In this document: positions 45,201 to 53,771 of the stretch, piece by piece
Position numbering within the stretch: the first letter of the stretch is position 1
Layout of the letters: each line of letters opens with the position of its first letter
Assembly (NCBI RefSeq): GCF_951230135.1
Contig: NZ_CATNVC010000011.1
Location: forward strand, 24,354 to 88,353
Length of the DNA stretch: 64,000 bases
Direction: 5' to 3'
DNA from: Butyricicoccus sp. Marseille-Q5471
Lineage (GTDB): Bacteria > Bacillota > Clostridia > Oscillospirales > Butyricicoccaceae
The notes under the pieces: model-generated
What the model was told of the DNA's origin: nothing
Databases searched by the model: none
The model's input: the letters and a program-made list of their open reading frames with translations, nothing else
Position numbers and translations under genes: made by a program

Positions 45201-48024
45201 TGCCCGCCTTTGCGGCATAGGCCTTGAGGGTGACATTGGTCTGTTTGGCCGCGCCGTCCCAGCTGTCGCCGGTGTCGTCCGCGATTGCGATCAGCTCGGC
45301 AACGTCCGCGCCGCCAGCACCCGATGCGGCCTTAAACTTGGTCTGGTCATACACCTTGGCGGTATTTGAGGTCTTGGGGTCGGTGCCGTCAAGCGTATAC
45401 TTGACGGTCGCGCCCTCGGTGTCCGAAAACAGCGCCATATACTGCGTTACCGTGTAGGTGCCCGTCGTATCGGGGTAGAACGGGTCTTTATAGTTGTCGT
45501 AATCGGTATAGGTGACCGGCGCCGCCGCCTTGACGGAGGCGTCCTTGTTCACCTTGACCGTGTAGGTTTTGGTGTCCGTGCCGTTCGGCGCGGTGCAGAC
45601 GACGGTAAAGGTGTTTTCCGCCGCGGGCAGTTCGACCGTGACAGCCTGACCGGACGGTGCAGCCTTGCCGTTTATCGTAACCGTGCCCTTGGTTGCAGCC
45701 GCAGTCGGAACAATTTCAATGGTTGCGGCCGAGGTGCCGACGGTGGCAGTAAAGGTCAAATCAGTCTTGCGGCTTGGGGCGGTGCCGTCCGTCGGATACT
45801 TCCAGTTGACATTGATGCCGAAATTCGGGTCGTCCCACAGCAGGTTGCCAGACTCGCCCGGCATATGCACGGACAGGTTTGACAGATCCGCGAGCTTGTC
45901 CTGATTACCGTCGCGATAACCGTCTGACAGGTAGTTGGTCAAATCCACATTGATTCCTACCCAGTTGATGTCGTTCAGCCGGTCGCCGACCACGACAGTA
46001 CGAGTGGTTTCGATTAGGCTGGCCATTGTGCGCAGGGTCGGGGTCATCGAATCCTTACCCTCGTCAACGACCCTCTGTGTCGCGGCCATCAGATTGTCAA
46101 GATAGCTGCCCTGACCGTCGAGAACCACGTCGTTGTGACCAGTCAGAATGCGCTTTACCGTGCCGAGACTTTCAATGCGCTCAAGTGCGATTTGAAGCGA
46201 GGACAGATAAACGTCCATCGGGTCTGCAAAGATGTATGGATTATTCAAACTTGCAAACTGCATCCAGAAAGAGTCGGTGACATGTGCGCGGTTGTTGCCG
46301 ATCTGATCGGTCGAAAACAGGTTGCCGGTTTTGGTGTCGAACAACATGATACCTGCTACCTGATGACCGGGCAGCTCAATTACATCGAACTTAGTGCCGC
46401 CGAGGTCATAAACATCGCCGTTTTTCAGCAGGCTAATCTGCGCCTCATAAGCGGCATTTGCTTCGGACTGGTTCTGATAGGTACCGGACTCCACGCCGTA
46501 TTTCAGCACGAAGTCGCGAAGAACTTCCTTGCCGCGCTGGTTGACATAGACCTTTGCGCCAAGCGCCTTATTTTCCTCGCACAGGAACTGGTGCGTCATT
46601 TTTACATGGTCGCCATGCGGATGACCAATCACAAGGTCAATGGGCTTGCCAGGGCCGACGATTTCACGTGCCCTTTCGTACAGCTGCGCCTGGTCATTAA
46701 CGTCAAACAGGCCTGCGTCTAGAACCATGGCGCGATTTTCGCCCTCTACCAGATACATTTTGTCGCTGTCGTAATCCTGAATGAGGGTGACATTCGGGAC
46801 GTCTTTGCCGTTCCAGTCCTTGGGCGCACTAACCTTGAGTTCGTGGTGTGGAATACTGGTGACGGTATAGTTCCAGTTCGAAACCGTGCTTGTCTTTCCG
46901 TTCTCGACTGCGATGGCCTTGATGTTATACGTATTTTCCACCGGGCCGTCCGCACTGGCTGCGGGCCGCGCAATCTCAATCTGACCGTACTGGTAGGTTT
47001 CAAACTTGGTGCTCGCGGTCGTCGGGGTCGGCGCTGCGTCCGCACCCTCCGCGATTTCATAATAAATGTCCGCGCCCGACTGTGCGGTCAGCGTGACGGC
47101 GTAGGTCATGTCATAGTCGAACACACCAAGACTTGCGGAGGTTTCCTGTCCCTTGGGCAGCGGATATGCGTCCGGTGCGGAGGGGGCGGAAGAACCACTG
47201 CCGCCTGAGCCGCCCGTCGTCGAACCGCCCGTTGCTGTGCCGGTCGTCTTGAGCGTCGAGCCGCCGATTTTCACAACCGTACCCTCTGTCTTGCCGCCAT
47301 CCAGCGTGACTTCGCCGGCCTTGCCGCCCAGAATCAGTCCGCACTTGATGGTCACGCCCTTGAGCACAACGTTCTCCGCCTTGACAATCACAAGACCGTC
47401 GCCGACCGAGGCAACCGTGCCCGACTGTACAATGTAATCCGAAATCATGTTGTCGAGCAGTTGAATGACCTCGGCACGGGTGATATTGGCCTGCGGGTCA
47501 AACCGGTTTCCCGTCTTGCCGCCGACGTAACCCTTCGCCGCGAACGACGCCACGCTCGGCATCGCCCATGAAGAGATCTGCGCATCGTCCGCAAACCCGG
47601 CCGATGTGCCGGCTGCGTTGATTTTCAGCGCACGTGCCATGACGCACACCGCTTCCTCACGCGTGATCGGATCGAGCGGACGAATCGCTCCGTCGTAGCC
47701 CTGCATGACACTTTCACGCGCCGTGCGGAGCACCGCGTCGGTGTAGTAATCCTCCGGCAGGTCGGTAAAGGTGTTTGAGCCTGCGGTCTGATAATCGAGC
47801 AAGCGGTCTATGACAACCGCCATATCCGCCCTTGTGATCGACTGATCGGGCTGAAACCGGCCGTTATAGCCGCGAATCAGTTCATATCCGCTCCATTTTT
47901 CGATCACGCTCTCCGCCCAATGACCCTGCGTGTCCTGAAACACGCCCGCCGCGCCTACTGACGGTACCATCACCACCAGCATCACGACTGCCAATACAAA
48001 AGATAGCGCTCGTTTTACTTTCAT
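42214..48024 (-). CDS. Secreted SLH protein with two metallo-beta-lactamase and two esterase-type domains
   Basis: 1,936 residues; ATG at 48024 with GAGGAGG upstream. Signal peptide (MKVKRALSFVLAVVMLVV..GAAG), then three N-terminal SLH domains (27-200; HWAESVIEKWSGYELIRGYN). A Ser/Gly linker at ~265-280. First metallo-beta-lactamase domain ~400-690 (HPHGDH near 468, LPGHQVAG). A cadherin-like beta sandwich (~760-830) and a chitobiase-type beta domain (TVKYTLDGTDP) follow. Second metallo-beta-lactamase domain ~960-1210 (HGHPDH near 1028, VPGHTPGSMLLL). A second cadherin-like domain is next. A degenerate alpha/beta hydrolase ~1350-1620 (GYGAGGT where the nucleophile elbow should be). A PHB-depolymerase/feruloyl-esterase-type hydrolase ~1640-1936 (elbow GHSWGS near 1768). 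It probably degrades or modifies an ester-containing polymer or xenobiotic at the cell surface; the substrate is unknown. Confidence 0.93.
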   Translation of the reverse strand: MKVKRALSFVLAVVMLVVMVPSVGAAGVFQDTQGHWAESVIEKWSGYELIRGYNGRFQPDQSITRADMAVVIDRLLDYQTAGSNTFTDLPEDYYTDAVLRTARESVMQGYDGAIRPLDPITREEAVCVMARALKINAAGTSAGFADDAQISSWAMPSVASFAAKGYVGGKTGNRFDPQANITRAEVIQLLDNMISDYIVQSGTVASVGDGLVIVKAENVVLKGVTIKCGLILGGKAGEVTLDGGKTEGTVVKIGGSTLKTTGTATGGSTTGGSGGSGSSAPSAPDAYPLPKGQETSASLGVFDYDMTYAVTLTAQSGADIYYEIAEGADAAPTPTTASTKFETYQYGQIEIARPAASADGPVENTYNIKAIAVENGKTSTVSNWNYTVTSIPHHELKVSAPKDWNGKDVPNVTLIQDYDSDKMYLVEGENRAMVLDAGLFDVNDQAQLYERAREIVGPGKPIDLVIGHPHGDHVKMTHQFLCEENKALGAKVYVNQRGKEVLRDFVLKYGVESGTYQNQSEANAAYEAQISLLKNGDVYDLGGTKFDVIELPGHQVAGIMLFDTKTGNLFSTDQIGNNRAHVTDSFWMQFASLNNPYIFADPMDVYLSSLQIALERIESLGTVKRILTGHNDVVLDGQGSYLDNLMAATQRVVDEGKDSMTPTLRTMASLIETTRTVVVGDRLNDINWVGINVDLTNYLSDGYRDGNQDKLADLSNLSVHMPGESGNLLWDDPNFGINVNWKYPTDGTAPSRKTDLTFTATVGTSAATIEIVPTAAATKGTVTINGKAAPSGQAVTVELPAAENTFTVVCTAPNGTDTKTYTVKVNKDASVKAAAPVTYTDYDNYKDPFYPDTTGTYTVTQYMALFSDTEGATVKYTLDGTDPKTSNTAKVYDQTKFKAASGAGGADVAELIAIADDTGDSWDGAAKQTNVTLKAYAAKAGMDDSDVVTFQYTIDRMSKNAHKSRVLYEQDGMKVWQVIDYDSDKMYLIKGANKALLIDAGMAPSGAEDLYTYASTLADTSEVDLYISHGHPDHTTQIGDFVDADRTVYMNENDLAMAKLFINDKTVEDSDFTFIDEGFTFDLGGVELENYFVPGHTPGSMLLLDKTHNILYSSDALGCNRRSVADSLTLASNDVRVLLSSIRVFKDKMTALDAAGEIDLDAMQTWTGHDDYVISDLTGHLDTVIAAAQNIVDYGPDKAMRVSVRNTASSDGASFAGDRYANGGTGHFIVMNGKKATALGGQDYMTVSELANLKTTVAGETENRMVGLSSTHAFDGSAVGAQNALVAEVPVGTASVDVYPTAMSSGASVKVDGKALSGVKATVELHNGYREIPIEVTARDGSTKQTYTLTVRTAIDRMNPYATLYAGTHTETVSMDDGSTRTFTSYVPDGARESNAGVFVLPDQGEAAQTLAKWTALADSTDTEAIDADWSKQQEKFIVIGLDGLTYDNLAADIEYVNKVYAAASGRTMYCIHEAKNYMVGYGAGGTIAQMAAMDQTAVWAGLTTVGADAADDTWLAAHNTKMATSLNGYSDENSVIPKNTLPLPVWIINEGTTTDPDTLGYWKTADKITEDGTVDNGITKYVRTDALGAEEFADNRDKQAYRIWESASAPANLESTVWNDFLFGVRRWMADPGGDLRMTLDPIADLDMTRHYEEVGGWMREWYVYVPDGVTTSTQDVPVVFASHGYTLNGGVYAGQSDWHKVADAEKCIIIYPSAINGNISDNGNAPFPAWNLSQDPTRMDDIGFFEFMLADLDQTYDVDLGRVYATGHSWGSQMTHVLALSNPDMFAAVAPLSGFIFKDYVYDSLDEQAMTAAGGVPVYIAAGTEGGTEHAICPVPPTQANNSGKTLEKWFALNGCDGSIDWSTVGANWKNNSAYTQDGRWYTLTYEKDGVPMLRAEIVDYMPHATMPEHSARVWNDWFSHFSRNDAGVLTYTA

Positions 48025-48268
48025 GTTCTTCCTCCTCTTCCACTTCAGTCCCTTGCTGTTACGCCATCATTATATCGAGCCGACGCATTTGTGGAAATGC
48101 AGGGAAAACGGATTTGTTGTCCATATCCATGATTTTACCCCCACACCTTGCAAACATCATCCGTGCTCGTTGCACAAATCAGTGATTTATTGTCTTTTAA
48201 TAGGTTGGTAAGATGCTTACGTGGCTATCGCCTTTTATATCGCAGTTGTGCGCTCTGTGTTTAAGACA
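48025..48268. other. Intergenic region upstream of the SLH/MBL/esterase gene
   Basis: No credible ORF. It should contain the promoter of the minus-strand gene at 42214-48024, but I find no convincing -35/-10 pair. Together with the terminator that follows it fills 48025-48360. Confidence 0.5.
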
Positions 48269-48308
48269 GAAAAAAAATCCGCATCTCACATTGCTGCAAG
48301 ATGCGGAT
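48269..48308 (-). terminator. Terminator of the MarR-linked CoA operon
   Basis: ATCCGCATCT (48277-48286) pairs with AGATGCGGAT (48299-48308); on the minus strand eight Ts follow. It lies 52 bases past the GroEL stop, closing the seven-gene unit. Confidence 0.88.
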
Positions 48309-48360
48309 AATGAAGATTTTTCCCTGTGTTTTCGATACTTTTCCAAGCTCTGCGATTCCG

Positions 48361-49983
48361 TTAGCGGCGTGTGGGCTGTCCGGCCATTTTGGCACGCAGC
48401 CATGCTTCATCAATCGGGTCGATGACATTTGCTTCGACCGTCAGGAAGGTTGAAGCCATCGAAGCCGCATGCTGCAGCGCAACGCGTGCAACCTTCGCCG
48501 GATCTACGATGCCGGCATCCCTCATGGTGACATACTGACCGGTCAGCACATCAAATCCGATTCCATTGCCCTTCTTAATCGCTTCGGCAGCAACCACATT
48601 CCCGTCATACCCAGCGTTTTCCGCGATTTGCTTGATGGGCTCATCCAATGCTCTTGCAATCAGCTGTGCGCCAACACGCTCATCGCCTTCCAGCTGCGCC
48701 GCATATGCCTGCACCGCCGGAATGGCACCGCAAAGCGCCACGCCGCCGCCTGCAACGATGCCTTCGTCCAACGCGGCACGAACGGCATTGAGCGCATCCT
48801 CAATCCGCGCCTTTTTGTCCTTCATTTCCAGCTCGGAAGCTGCTCCGACCGAGATGACCGCCACTCCGCCTGCGAGCTTGCCCAGACGTTCCCGCGCGCG
48901 GTCTGCTGCAAATTCGTCCTTTGCTGCCGCAAGCATGCCGCGCAGCTTTTCGATTTCCTCCGCAATTGCCGCTTTATCGCCGGCGCCGCCGACCAGCACG
49001 GTTCGATCCTTCATCACCGTGACCTTTTCGGCCTCGCCCAGCATCTCCACGGTCGCCTTGCTCAGGTCATAGCCGGTTTCCGCCCGCACAACCGTAGCGC
49101 CGGTCAGCAGGGCCAGCTCGTCAACCAAGGCTTTTTTTCGCTCGCCGAAGCCCGGCGCCCGCACCGCAACCACATCAATCGCGCCCTGCAGCTTGTTGAT
49201 AATCAAAGCCTTCAGCGCTTCTCCCTCTACGTCCTCGGCGACAATCAGCAGCTTTCTGTTGCGCTGCGCAACCTGATCGAGTATCGGAATGACATCCCGC
49301 ATGTCGCTGATTTTCTTATCCGTAAACAGGATATAAGGATGCTCCAGAACGGCTTCCATCTTCTCGGTGTCGCTTACCATATGTTCTGAAAGATATCCTT
49401 TATCAAACTGACTGCCCTTGACAATGCGGTAGGTGGTTTCCATTGTCTTGGATTCCTCAATGGTAATCACACCGTCTCGTCCCACCTGCTCCATGATTTC
49501 ACCAATCATTTCGCCGGCTTGCTCATCCGCACCGGAAATGGCGGCCACCTGTACAATATCCTTTTTGTTTTCCAATTTATATGCATTCCCGCTGATTGAT
49601 TTCACAGCCACATCCACAGCGCCCTGAATGCCTCGGCGGATGCCCATCGGGTTTGCTCCGGCCGCCATATTCTTAATTCCTTCGCGAATGATGGGCTGCA
49701 TCAGCAAAAGCGCCGTTGTTGTGCCATCACCGACTGCATCGTTCATTTTTGTTGCAACTTCTTTGAGCATCTGTGCGCCCAAATTTTCTGTGATATCGCT
49801 TAGTTCAAAATCTCTTGTCACACCCGAACCCTCGTTTGTGAGGATCGGCTTGCCGGAGGGGCCGTTGACAAGAACGTTTCTGCCCCTCGGACCTATCGTT
49901 GTTTTTACTGCGTCGGTCAATTGGTCCATGCCTGCCTGCAGTCCGTTTCTGGCATCATCGCCGTAGTATAAATCTCTCGCCAT
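48361..49983 (-). CDS. Divergent GroEL-type chaperonin paralogue
   Basis: 540 residues from the ATG at 49983 (AGGGAG eight bases upstream; an in-frame start at 50013 is less likely). Group I chaperonin landmarks: TTIGPRGRNVLVN, VGDGTTTALLL, VAEDVEGEALKALI, RAPGFGERKKA, RIEDALNAVRAAL and GIVAGGGVALCG (equivalent of Asp398 kept). Differences from canonical GroEL: the Asp52 position reads TNEG (Asp to Glu), the substrate-binding YLSPYF is YLSEHM, and the tail ends MAGQPTRR with no Gly-Gly-Met repeat. No groES is adjacent. It is the last gene of an operon for transport and CoA-linked metabolism, suggesting a client-specific chaperonin rather than the housekeeping copy; this is inference. Confidence 0.92.
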   Translation of the reverse strand: MARDLYYGDDARNGLQAGMDQLTDAVKTTIGPRGRNVLVNGPSGKPILTNEGSGVTRDFELSDITENLGAQMLKEVATKMNDAVGDGTTTALLLMQPIIREGIKNMAAGANPMGIRRGIQGAVDVAVKSISGNAYKLENKKDIVQVAAISGADEQAGEMIGEIMEQVGRDGVITIEESKTMETTYRIVKGSQFDKGYLSEHMVSDTEKMEAVLEHPYILFTDKKISDMRDVIPILDQVAQRNRKLLIVAEDVEGEALKALIINKLQGAIDVVAVRAPGFGERKKALVDELALLTGATVVRAETGYDLSKATVEMLGEAEKVTVMKDRTVLVGGAGDKAAIAEEIEKLRGMLAAAKDEFAADRARERLGKLAGGVAVISVGAASELEMKDKKARIEDALNAVRAALDEGIVAGGGVALCGAIPAVQAYAAQLEGDERVGAQLIARALDEPIKQIAENAGYDGNVVAAEAIKKGNGIGFDVLTGQYVTMRDAGIVDPAKVARVALQHAASMASTFLTVEANVIDPIDEAWLRAKMAGQPTRR

Positions 49984-50072
49984 TTTAACATCTCCCTGAC
50001 GGCTGTCGGCCAAATAGGCACGCGGCTTTTCGCCGCATGCCTACCGCCTCACCACTTACCTATTCTTTCAAA

Positions 50073-51707
50073 TCAGACCTTTTCTTCTACCAGCTCCCGT
50101 TCCTTTACTTCTTCCAATTTTTCATCCTCTTGGAGAATTTCTGCCCGCTCTTCCGCTTCCTGCAGCGCAATAATCTGCGCGTGCAGACCAATCCGATCAT
50201 CATGCTTGAGCCACTTCAGCAGCCCAATCATGGTTCCTGCCAGAATAACGAGGAAGGGCGCCGAAATAATGATTGCAATATTTTTAATCGCCGTAAACTG
50301 CGCACCGGCCAGAATAACCGACATCGGAATGATTGCAAGCAGCACACAGAAGAACAGACGCAGCGCCATTTTCGGCGTGCCTCTCTTCGTTACTGTTTCG
50401 GCAAGCGCCAGAGAAGCGGAGTCCATGGACGGGGCTACAAACCCCACAATCAGAATCAGGATCAGCAAGGGCAGCAGCGTACTGCCAAGCGGCAGCGCCT
50501 TCAAAATGCTGTAAATTGCAACGTCGCCTACATTGCTGGCCACCAGGCCAATCACGTCTACCTCGCCGCTCAGCTGCGTAAAGATAGAGAAGCTGCCGTT
50601 GACACCGAAAATCGCGATACCTCCGGCCGTCATGATGAACATCGTGTAAATCGCGACCTCCCGGATGGTTCTGCCCTTGGAAACCTTCGCAATAAAGATA
50701 CCCATCATTGCTACGTAGTTGAGATAGAAGGCCACAAAGTAAATGGTCCAGCTCTCAACAAATCCCGTATTGTTAATAGGATCGGTAAACAGCGCCATTC
50801 TGGGCAGTTTCTCCAGCATGTGACCAAAGGAGTTGACGATGTTCTTCAAAATGAAGGTCGTCGGCCCCATGAAAAGCACATACAGCAGGAAAACGACACA
50901 AACAATCGAAGCGATGTTGCTAATTGTCTGCATGCCCCTTTTGGTGCCTAGGAACGAAGTAATGGTATAAACGATTGCTATAAATACTATAACACCAATC
51001 TGCACCGCAGGGGTAGCCTGAATTCCAAATAATTGTGTCAGACCGCCGGTTGCAAGCGGCACGGCCAGACCCAGCGAAGAGCTGAGCGCGCCCAGAATGC
51101 CGAAGATAACCAGAAAGTCAATGACCTTGCCGATGACCTTCTTGCCCTTGACCTTTTCGCCCAGCATCGCGCAGCAAACCGCGCTCGTCTGGAAGGAAGA
51201 GACCTTTCTGACATACACGCCATAGGCGATTGCTACGCCCATGATGGTGTACATGGACTGGTTAACAATGCCCCAGTGGAAAAACTGATATCCAAGCGCC
51301 GATTCCATCGCCTCAACGCTTCCTGCTGCCATGCCAAGACCCGGCGCCTGATAATAGCTCGCCCATTCGGTAAACGACCAATACAGAGCGGCGGAAGCAA
51401 GCGATGCCAACAGCATCATCGAAAAATAACTGAAATTGGAGTATTCAGGCTTGCAGTTTCCAAGCCTTACCTTTCCGTATTTGCCAAAGCAGAAATAAAG
51501 TCCAATGGCAAATGCCACGAACGCGATAACTTCAAAAAATGGTCCAAGTCCCGAAATCATCATGTTAAAGAATTTGGTGATGGCGTTTAGTGTGCCATCG
51601 GGATTCAATATCATGAAGGCGATAAATGCGATAAGTATTGTCACGCTGAGAACGATAAGGCCAACTTCTACATCTGAATTCTTGCTTTTTTTCGGATTAT
51701 TTTCCAT
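50073..51707 (-). CDS. BCCT-family transporter with atypical substrate box
   Basis: 544 residues, twelve membrane helices, with a long charged C-terminal tail (QEAEERAEILQEDEKLEEVK). Family features: YWSFTEWASYYQAPG in TM3, FHWGIVNQSMYTIMGVAIAY in TM4, GTKRGMQTISNIAS, and GIFIAKVSKGRTIREV after TM8. In BetP/CaiT, TM4 reads HPWAxY and TM8 is rich in Trp (roughly YWAWWIxW). Here these are VNQSMY and WTIYFVAFYLNYVAMMG, so most of the aromatic cage that binds quaternary ammonium groups is missing. It is therefore probably an importer or exchanger for a non-betaine carboxylate. It lies 34 bases after the thioesterase stop, in the same operon. Confidence 0.92.
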   Translation of the reverse strand: MENNPKKSKNSDVEVGLIVLSVTILIAFIAFMILNPDGTLNAITKFFNMMISGLGPFFEVIAFVAFAIGLYFCFGKYGKVRLGNCKPEYSNFSYFSMMLLASLASAALYWSFTEWASYYQAPGLGMAAGSVEAMESALGYQFFHWGIVNQSMYTIMGVAIAYGVYVRKVSSFQTSAVCCAMLGEKVKGKKVIGKVIDFLVIFGILGALSSSLGLAVPLATGGLTQLFGIQATPAVQIGVIVFIAIVYTITSFLGTKRGMQTISNIASIVCVVFLLYVLFMGPTTFILKNIVNSFGHMLEKLPRMALFTDPINNTGFVESWTIYFVAFYLNYVAMMGIFIAKVSKGRTIREVAIYTMFIMTAGGIAIFGVNGSFSIFTQLSGEVDVIGLVASNVGDVAIYSILKALPLGSTLLPLLILILIVGFVAPSMDSASLALAETVTKRGTPKMALRLFFCVLLAIIPMSVILAGAQFTAIKNIAIIISAPFLVILAGTMIGLLKWLKHDDRIGLHAQIIALQEAEERAEILQEDEKLEEVKERELVEEKV

Positions 51708-51741
51708 AGTGTTGCTCGCCTCCCCATACTGGTATCTACAG

Positions 51742-52155
51742 TCATGTTATTAAAAGCGATCTCATGAGGTCTGTGATTGGTCTGCTGGTTCTGTTCTCTA
51801 CATCATACCCTACATATACGGACTCGCACAAGAGGATAAGTTCCTCTTCGCCCTGACGGTATATTTCAAAGTACATGGTAAAGCTCTTCCGACCAATCTT
51901 TATTTTGCTGATACCGACTTCAAGCATGTCTCCTTCATAGGCACTTGAAACAAATTCATAGGTGGACTTTTTGTGACACACCTCCGAGCCATGCTTTTCT
52001 GCAAGCTCTCGGTAGGAGTACCCTCTGGAACGAAGAAATTCGTCAAACGCCAAGTCGGTATATGCCACATAATTTCCATTGTACACAATGCCCTGTCTGT
52101 CTACTTCTCCGAAGCGGACCCGAACCGGGCAGAAGAAAATGCAATCATGTCTCAT
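51742..52155 (-). CDS. Hotdog-fold acyl-CoA thioesterase (YbgC/4HBT type)
   Basis: 137 residues from the ATG at 52155, which overlaps the ferredoxin stop by 4 bases (ATGA) and has GAGGAGAG upstream. The catalytic region VRFGEVDRQGIVYNGNYVAY matches the YbgC signature with Asp in the first helix region, followed by VGISKIKIGRKSFTMYFEIY. It probably hydrolyses an acyl-CoA intermediate or recycles CoA in the pathway encoded by this operon. Confidence 0.88.
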   Translation of the reverse strand: MRHDCIFFCPVRVRFGEVDRQGIVYNGNYVAYTDLAFDEFLRSRGYSYRELAEKHGSEVCHKKSTYEFVSSAYEGDMLEVGISKIKIGRKSFTMYFEIYRQGEEELILLCESVYVGYDVENRTSRPITDLMRSLLIT

Positions 52156-52460
52156 TTTGGCTCTCCTCGCTTCTTTCTGTTCTCCTTGATTTTCTTCAAG
52201 CGCCTTAATGCCGCATTCGAATTCAAAGAGCGTTTTCTTACCCGGTGCGTCAGCGCACCAAAGGCACAGACATCTACGCAGTATCCACAGTTGATGCATG
52301 TCTTAAATGCATTGCTTACCGCCTTTGGATAACCGGCTTCATCCGTCGTAATGACGCGCATCGGGCAAATATCAACACATGCATTGCATTTTACGCATTT
52401 TGTTTTATCCGAAGAAATCAGTTCCACAGAAATATCCCTTTCAAAAAATCCATCTAACAC
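52152..52460 (-). CDS. 2[4Fe-4S] ferredoxin-like protein
   Basis: 102 residues from a GTG at 52460 with AAAAGG seven bases before. Two cluster motifs: CVKCNACVDICP and CINCGYCVDVCAFGAL. The C-terminal ~35 residues are very basic (HRVRKRSLNSNAALRRLKKI). As electron carrier it could serve the acyl-CoA dehydrogenase in the same operon; no etfAB genes are in the window. It is translationally coupled to the thioesterase. Confidence 0.9.
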   Translation of the reverse strand: MLDGFFERDISVELISSDKTKCVKCNACVDICPMRVITTDEAGYPKAVSNAFKTCINCGYCVDVCAFGALTHRVRKRSLNSNAALRRLKKIKENRKKRGEPK

Positions 52461-52523
52461 TCTTTTGCCTTTTCTTCAGGCAATGAGCATCAGATGGATT
52501 ATTCGTCACACCCAAAACAATCA

Positions 52524-53726
52524 TCAACCTGCTTGATGCACCGCACCATCTGCGATCAGGCAATCAATCCTCTCCTGACTGTACCCCAGTCCCTTAAGAA
52601 TCTCGCTGCTGTTCGCCCCAGGGAAACCTGCCGCTGAAGCATCCGGATTTACCGGTGTTTTGCTGAAAAGGATGGGCGTATTCGTAACGGTATACTCGCC
52701 TACGCCAAGCTGATTGACTTTGGTTATTACATTGAGTGCTTTTGTTTGTGGGTTGTTATCAAACTCCTGCAGCGACTGCACCGCGGCCGCAGGCACGCCC
52801 GCTTCTCTCATCAGGCTTTCAATCTCATATCTCCCCATGACGCTCGTTGCCTGTTGTATTTCCGCAATCAGCGCGTCCCGGTTCTGCACCCGCAGCTCAT
52901 TGCTGCAAAACCGTGCATCTGCCGCAAGAGCGTCCAGCTTTAGCGCGCGGCAAAGCGCCTGCCACTCTTCGTCCCGGGTCACGGCAAATACCACATTGCC
53001 GTCACTTGCTGTAAATTCACCGTAAGGCGCATACCACGTATAATGGTTTCCGCTTCGTTCGGTAAATTCTCCTGTCAGAGAATGCTCAAGCACCGGTGAC
53101 TCGCACATATAAAATGCACAGTCGAGCATGGCGATGTCCACGCGAAGTCCCTTGCCGGTTTTCTGCTTATGGAGCAATGCCATAGACAGTCCGCGCAGCA
53201 GCTGCAGACCTGCCCAGGTATCGCACATCGAAAAACCGGGCTTAATCGGCGCGTCGCCCGCCTGACCGCTCTGCGCCACAAGTCCGCTCCGCGCCGCAGC
53301 AATGATATCCATGCACGGCAGATGAGACAGCGGACCGTATGTACCAAAACCGGATATCGATCCGTAAATCAGGCCGGGATTTACCTCAAGCATCTGGTCA
53401 TAACCGATTCCCAGCTTTTCGAGCGTACCCGCCTTGAAGTTCTCTATGACGATATCTACCTGTGCGACCAGATCCAGAACAACCCGCTTGCCCTCTTCCG
53501 CCCGCATATCAATAGCAATTCCCTTTTTCCCCCGATTGTATTGGCAAAAATATAGACTGACATCGTTGACGTACGGTCCATATTCACGGGATATATCGCC
53601 CGCGCCGGGGCGTTCGATTTTGATGACCTCTGCCCCCATATCTGCCAGCATCATACCACAGAACGGCGCAGATAAAACTTGAGAAAAATCAAGAACTTTA
53701 ATCCCGTTGAGAGGTCCCTTCTTCAT
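52524..53726 (-). CDS. Class III CoA-transferase (CaiB/BaiF family), catalytic-type subunit
   Basis: 400 residues; ATG at 53726 with AAGGAGAG upstream. Family III fold: IKVLDFSQVLSAPFCGMMLA at the N-terminus, GAEVIKIERPGAGD, VIENFKAGTLEKLGIGYD and YGSISGFGTYGPL. The residue equal to the catalytic Asp169 of formyl-CoA transferase is present (Asp169 in GFSMCDTWAG). It transfers CoA between acyl-CoA and a free carboxylate via an aspartyl anhydride. The adjacent paralogue lacks this Asp, so the two may form a heteromer. Confidence 0.93.
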   Translation of the reverse strand: MKKGPLNGIKVLDFSQVLSAPFCGMMLADMGAEVIKIERPGAGDISREYGPYVNDVSLYFCQYNRGKKGIAIDMRAEEGKRVVLDLVAQVDIVIENFKAGTLEKLGIGYDQMLEVNPGLIYGSISGFGTYGPLSHLPCMDIIAAARSGLVAQSGQAGDAPIKPGFSMCDTWAGLQLLRGLSMALLHKQKTGKGLRVDIAMLDCAFYMCESPVLEHSLTGEFTERSGNHYTWYAPYGEFTASDGNVVFAVTRDEEWQALCRALKLDALAADARFCSNELRVQNRDALIAEIQQATSVMGRYEIESLMREAGVPAAAVQSLQEFDNNPQTKALNVITKVNQLGVGEYTVTNTPILFSKTPVNPDASAAGFPGANSSEILKGLGYSQERIDCLIADGAVHQAG

Positions 53727-53771
53727 GTTTCACTCTCCTTCACTCGTATTCTCAGGCCTATCCGGCAGCAC

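Noticed and set aside
42691..45369. Two long plus-strand ORFs (404 and 483 codons)
   Set aside because: Both lie antisense within the SLH/MBL/esterase gene and lack any domain.
48469..49389. 306-codon plus-strand ORF
   Set aside because: Antisense to the GroEL paralogue.
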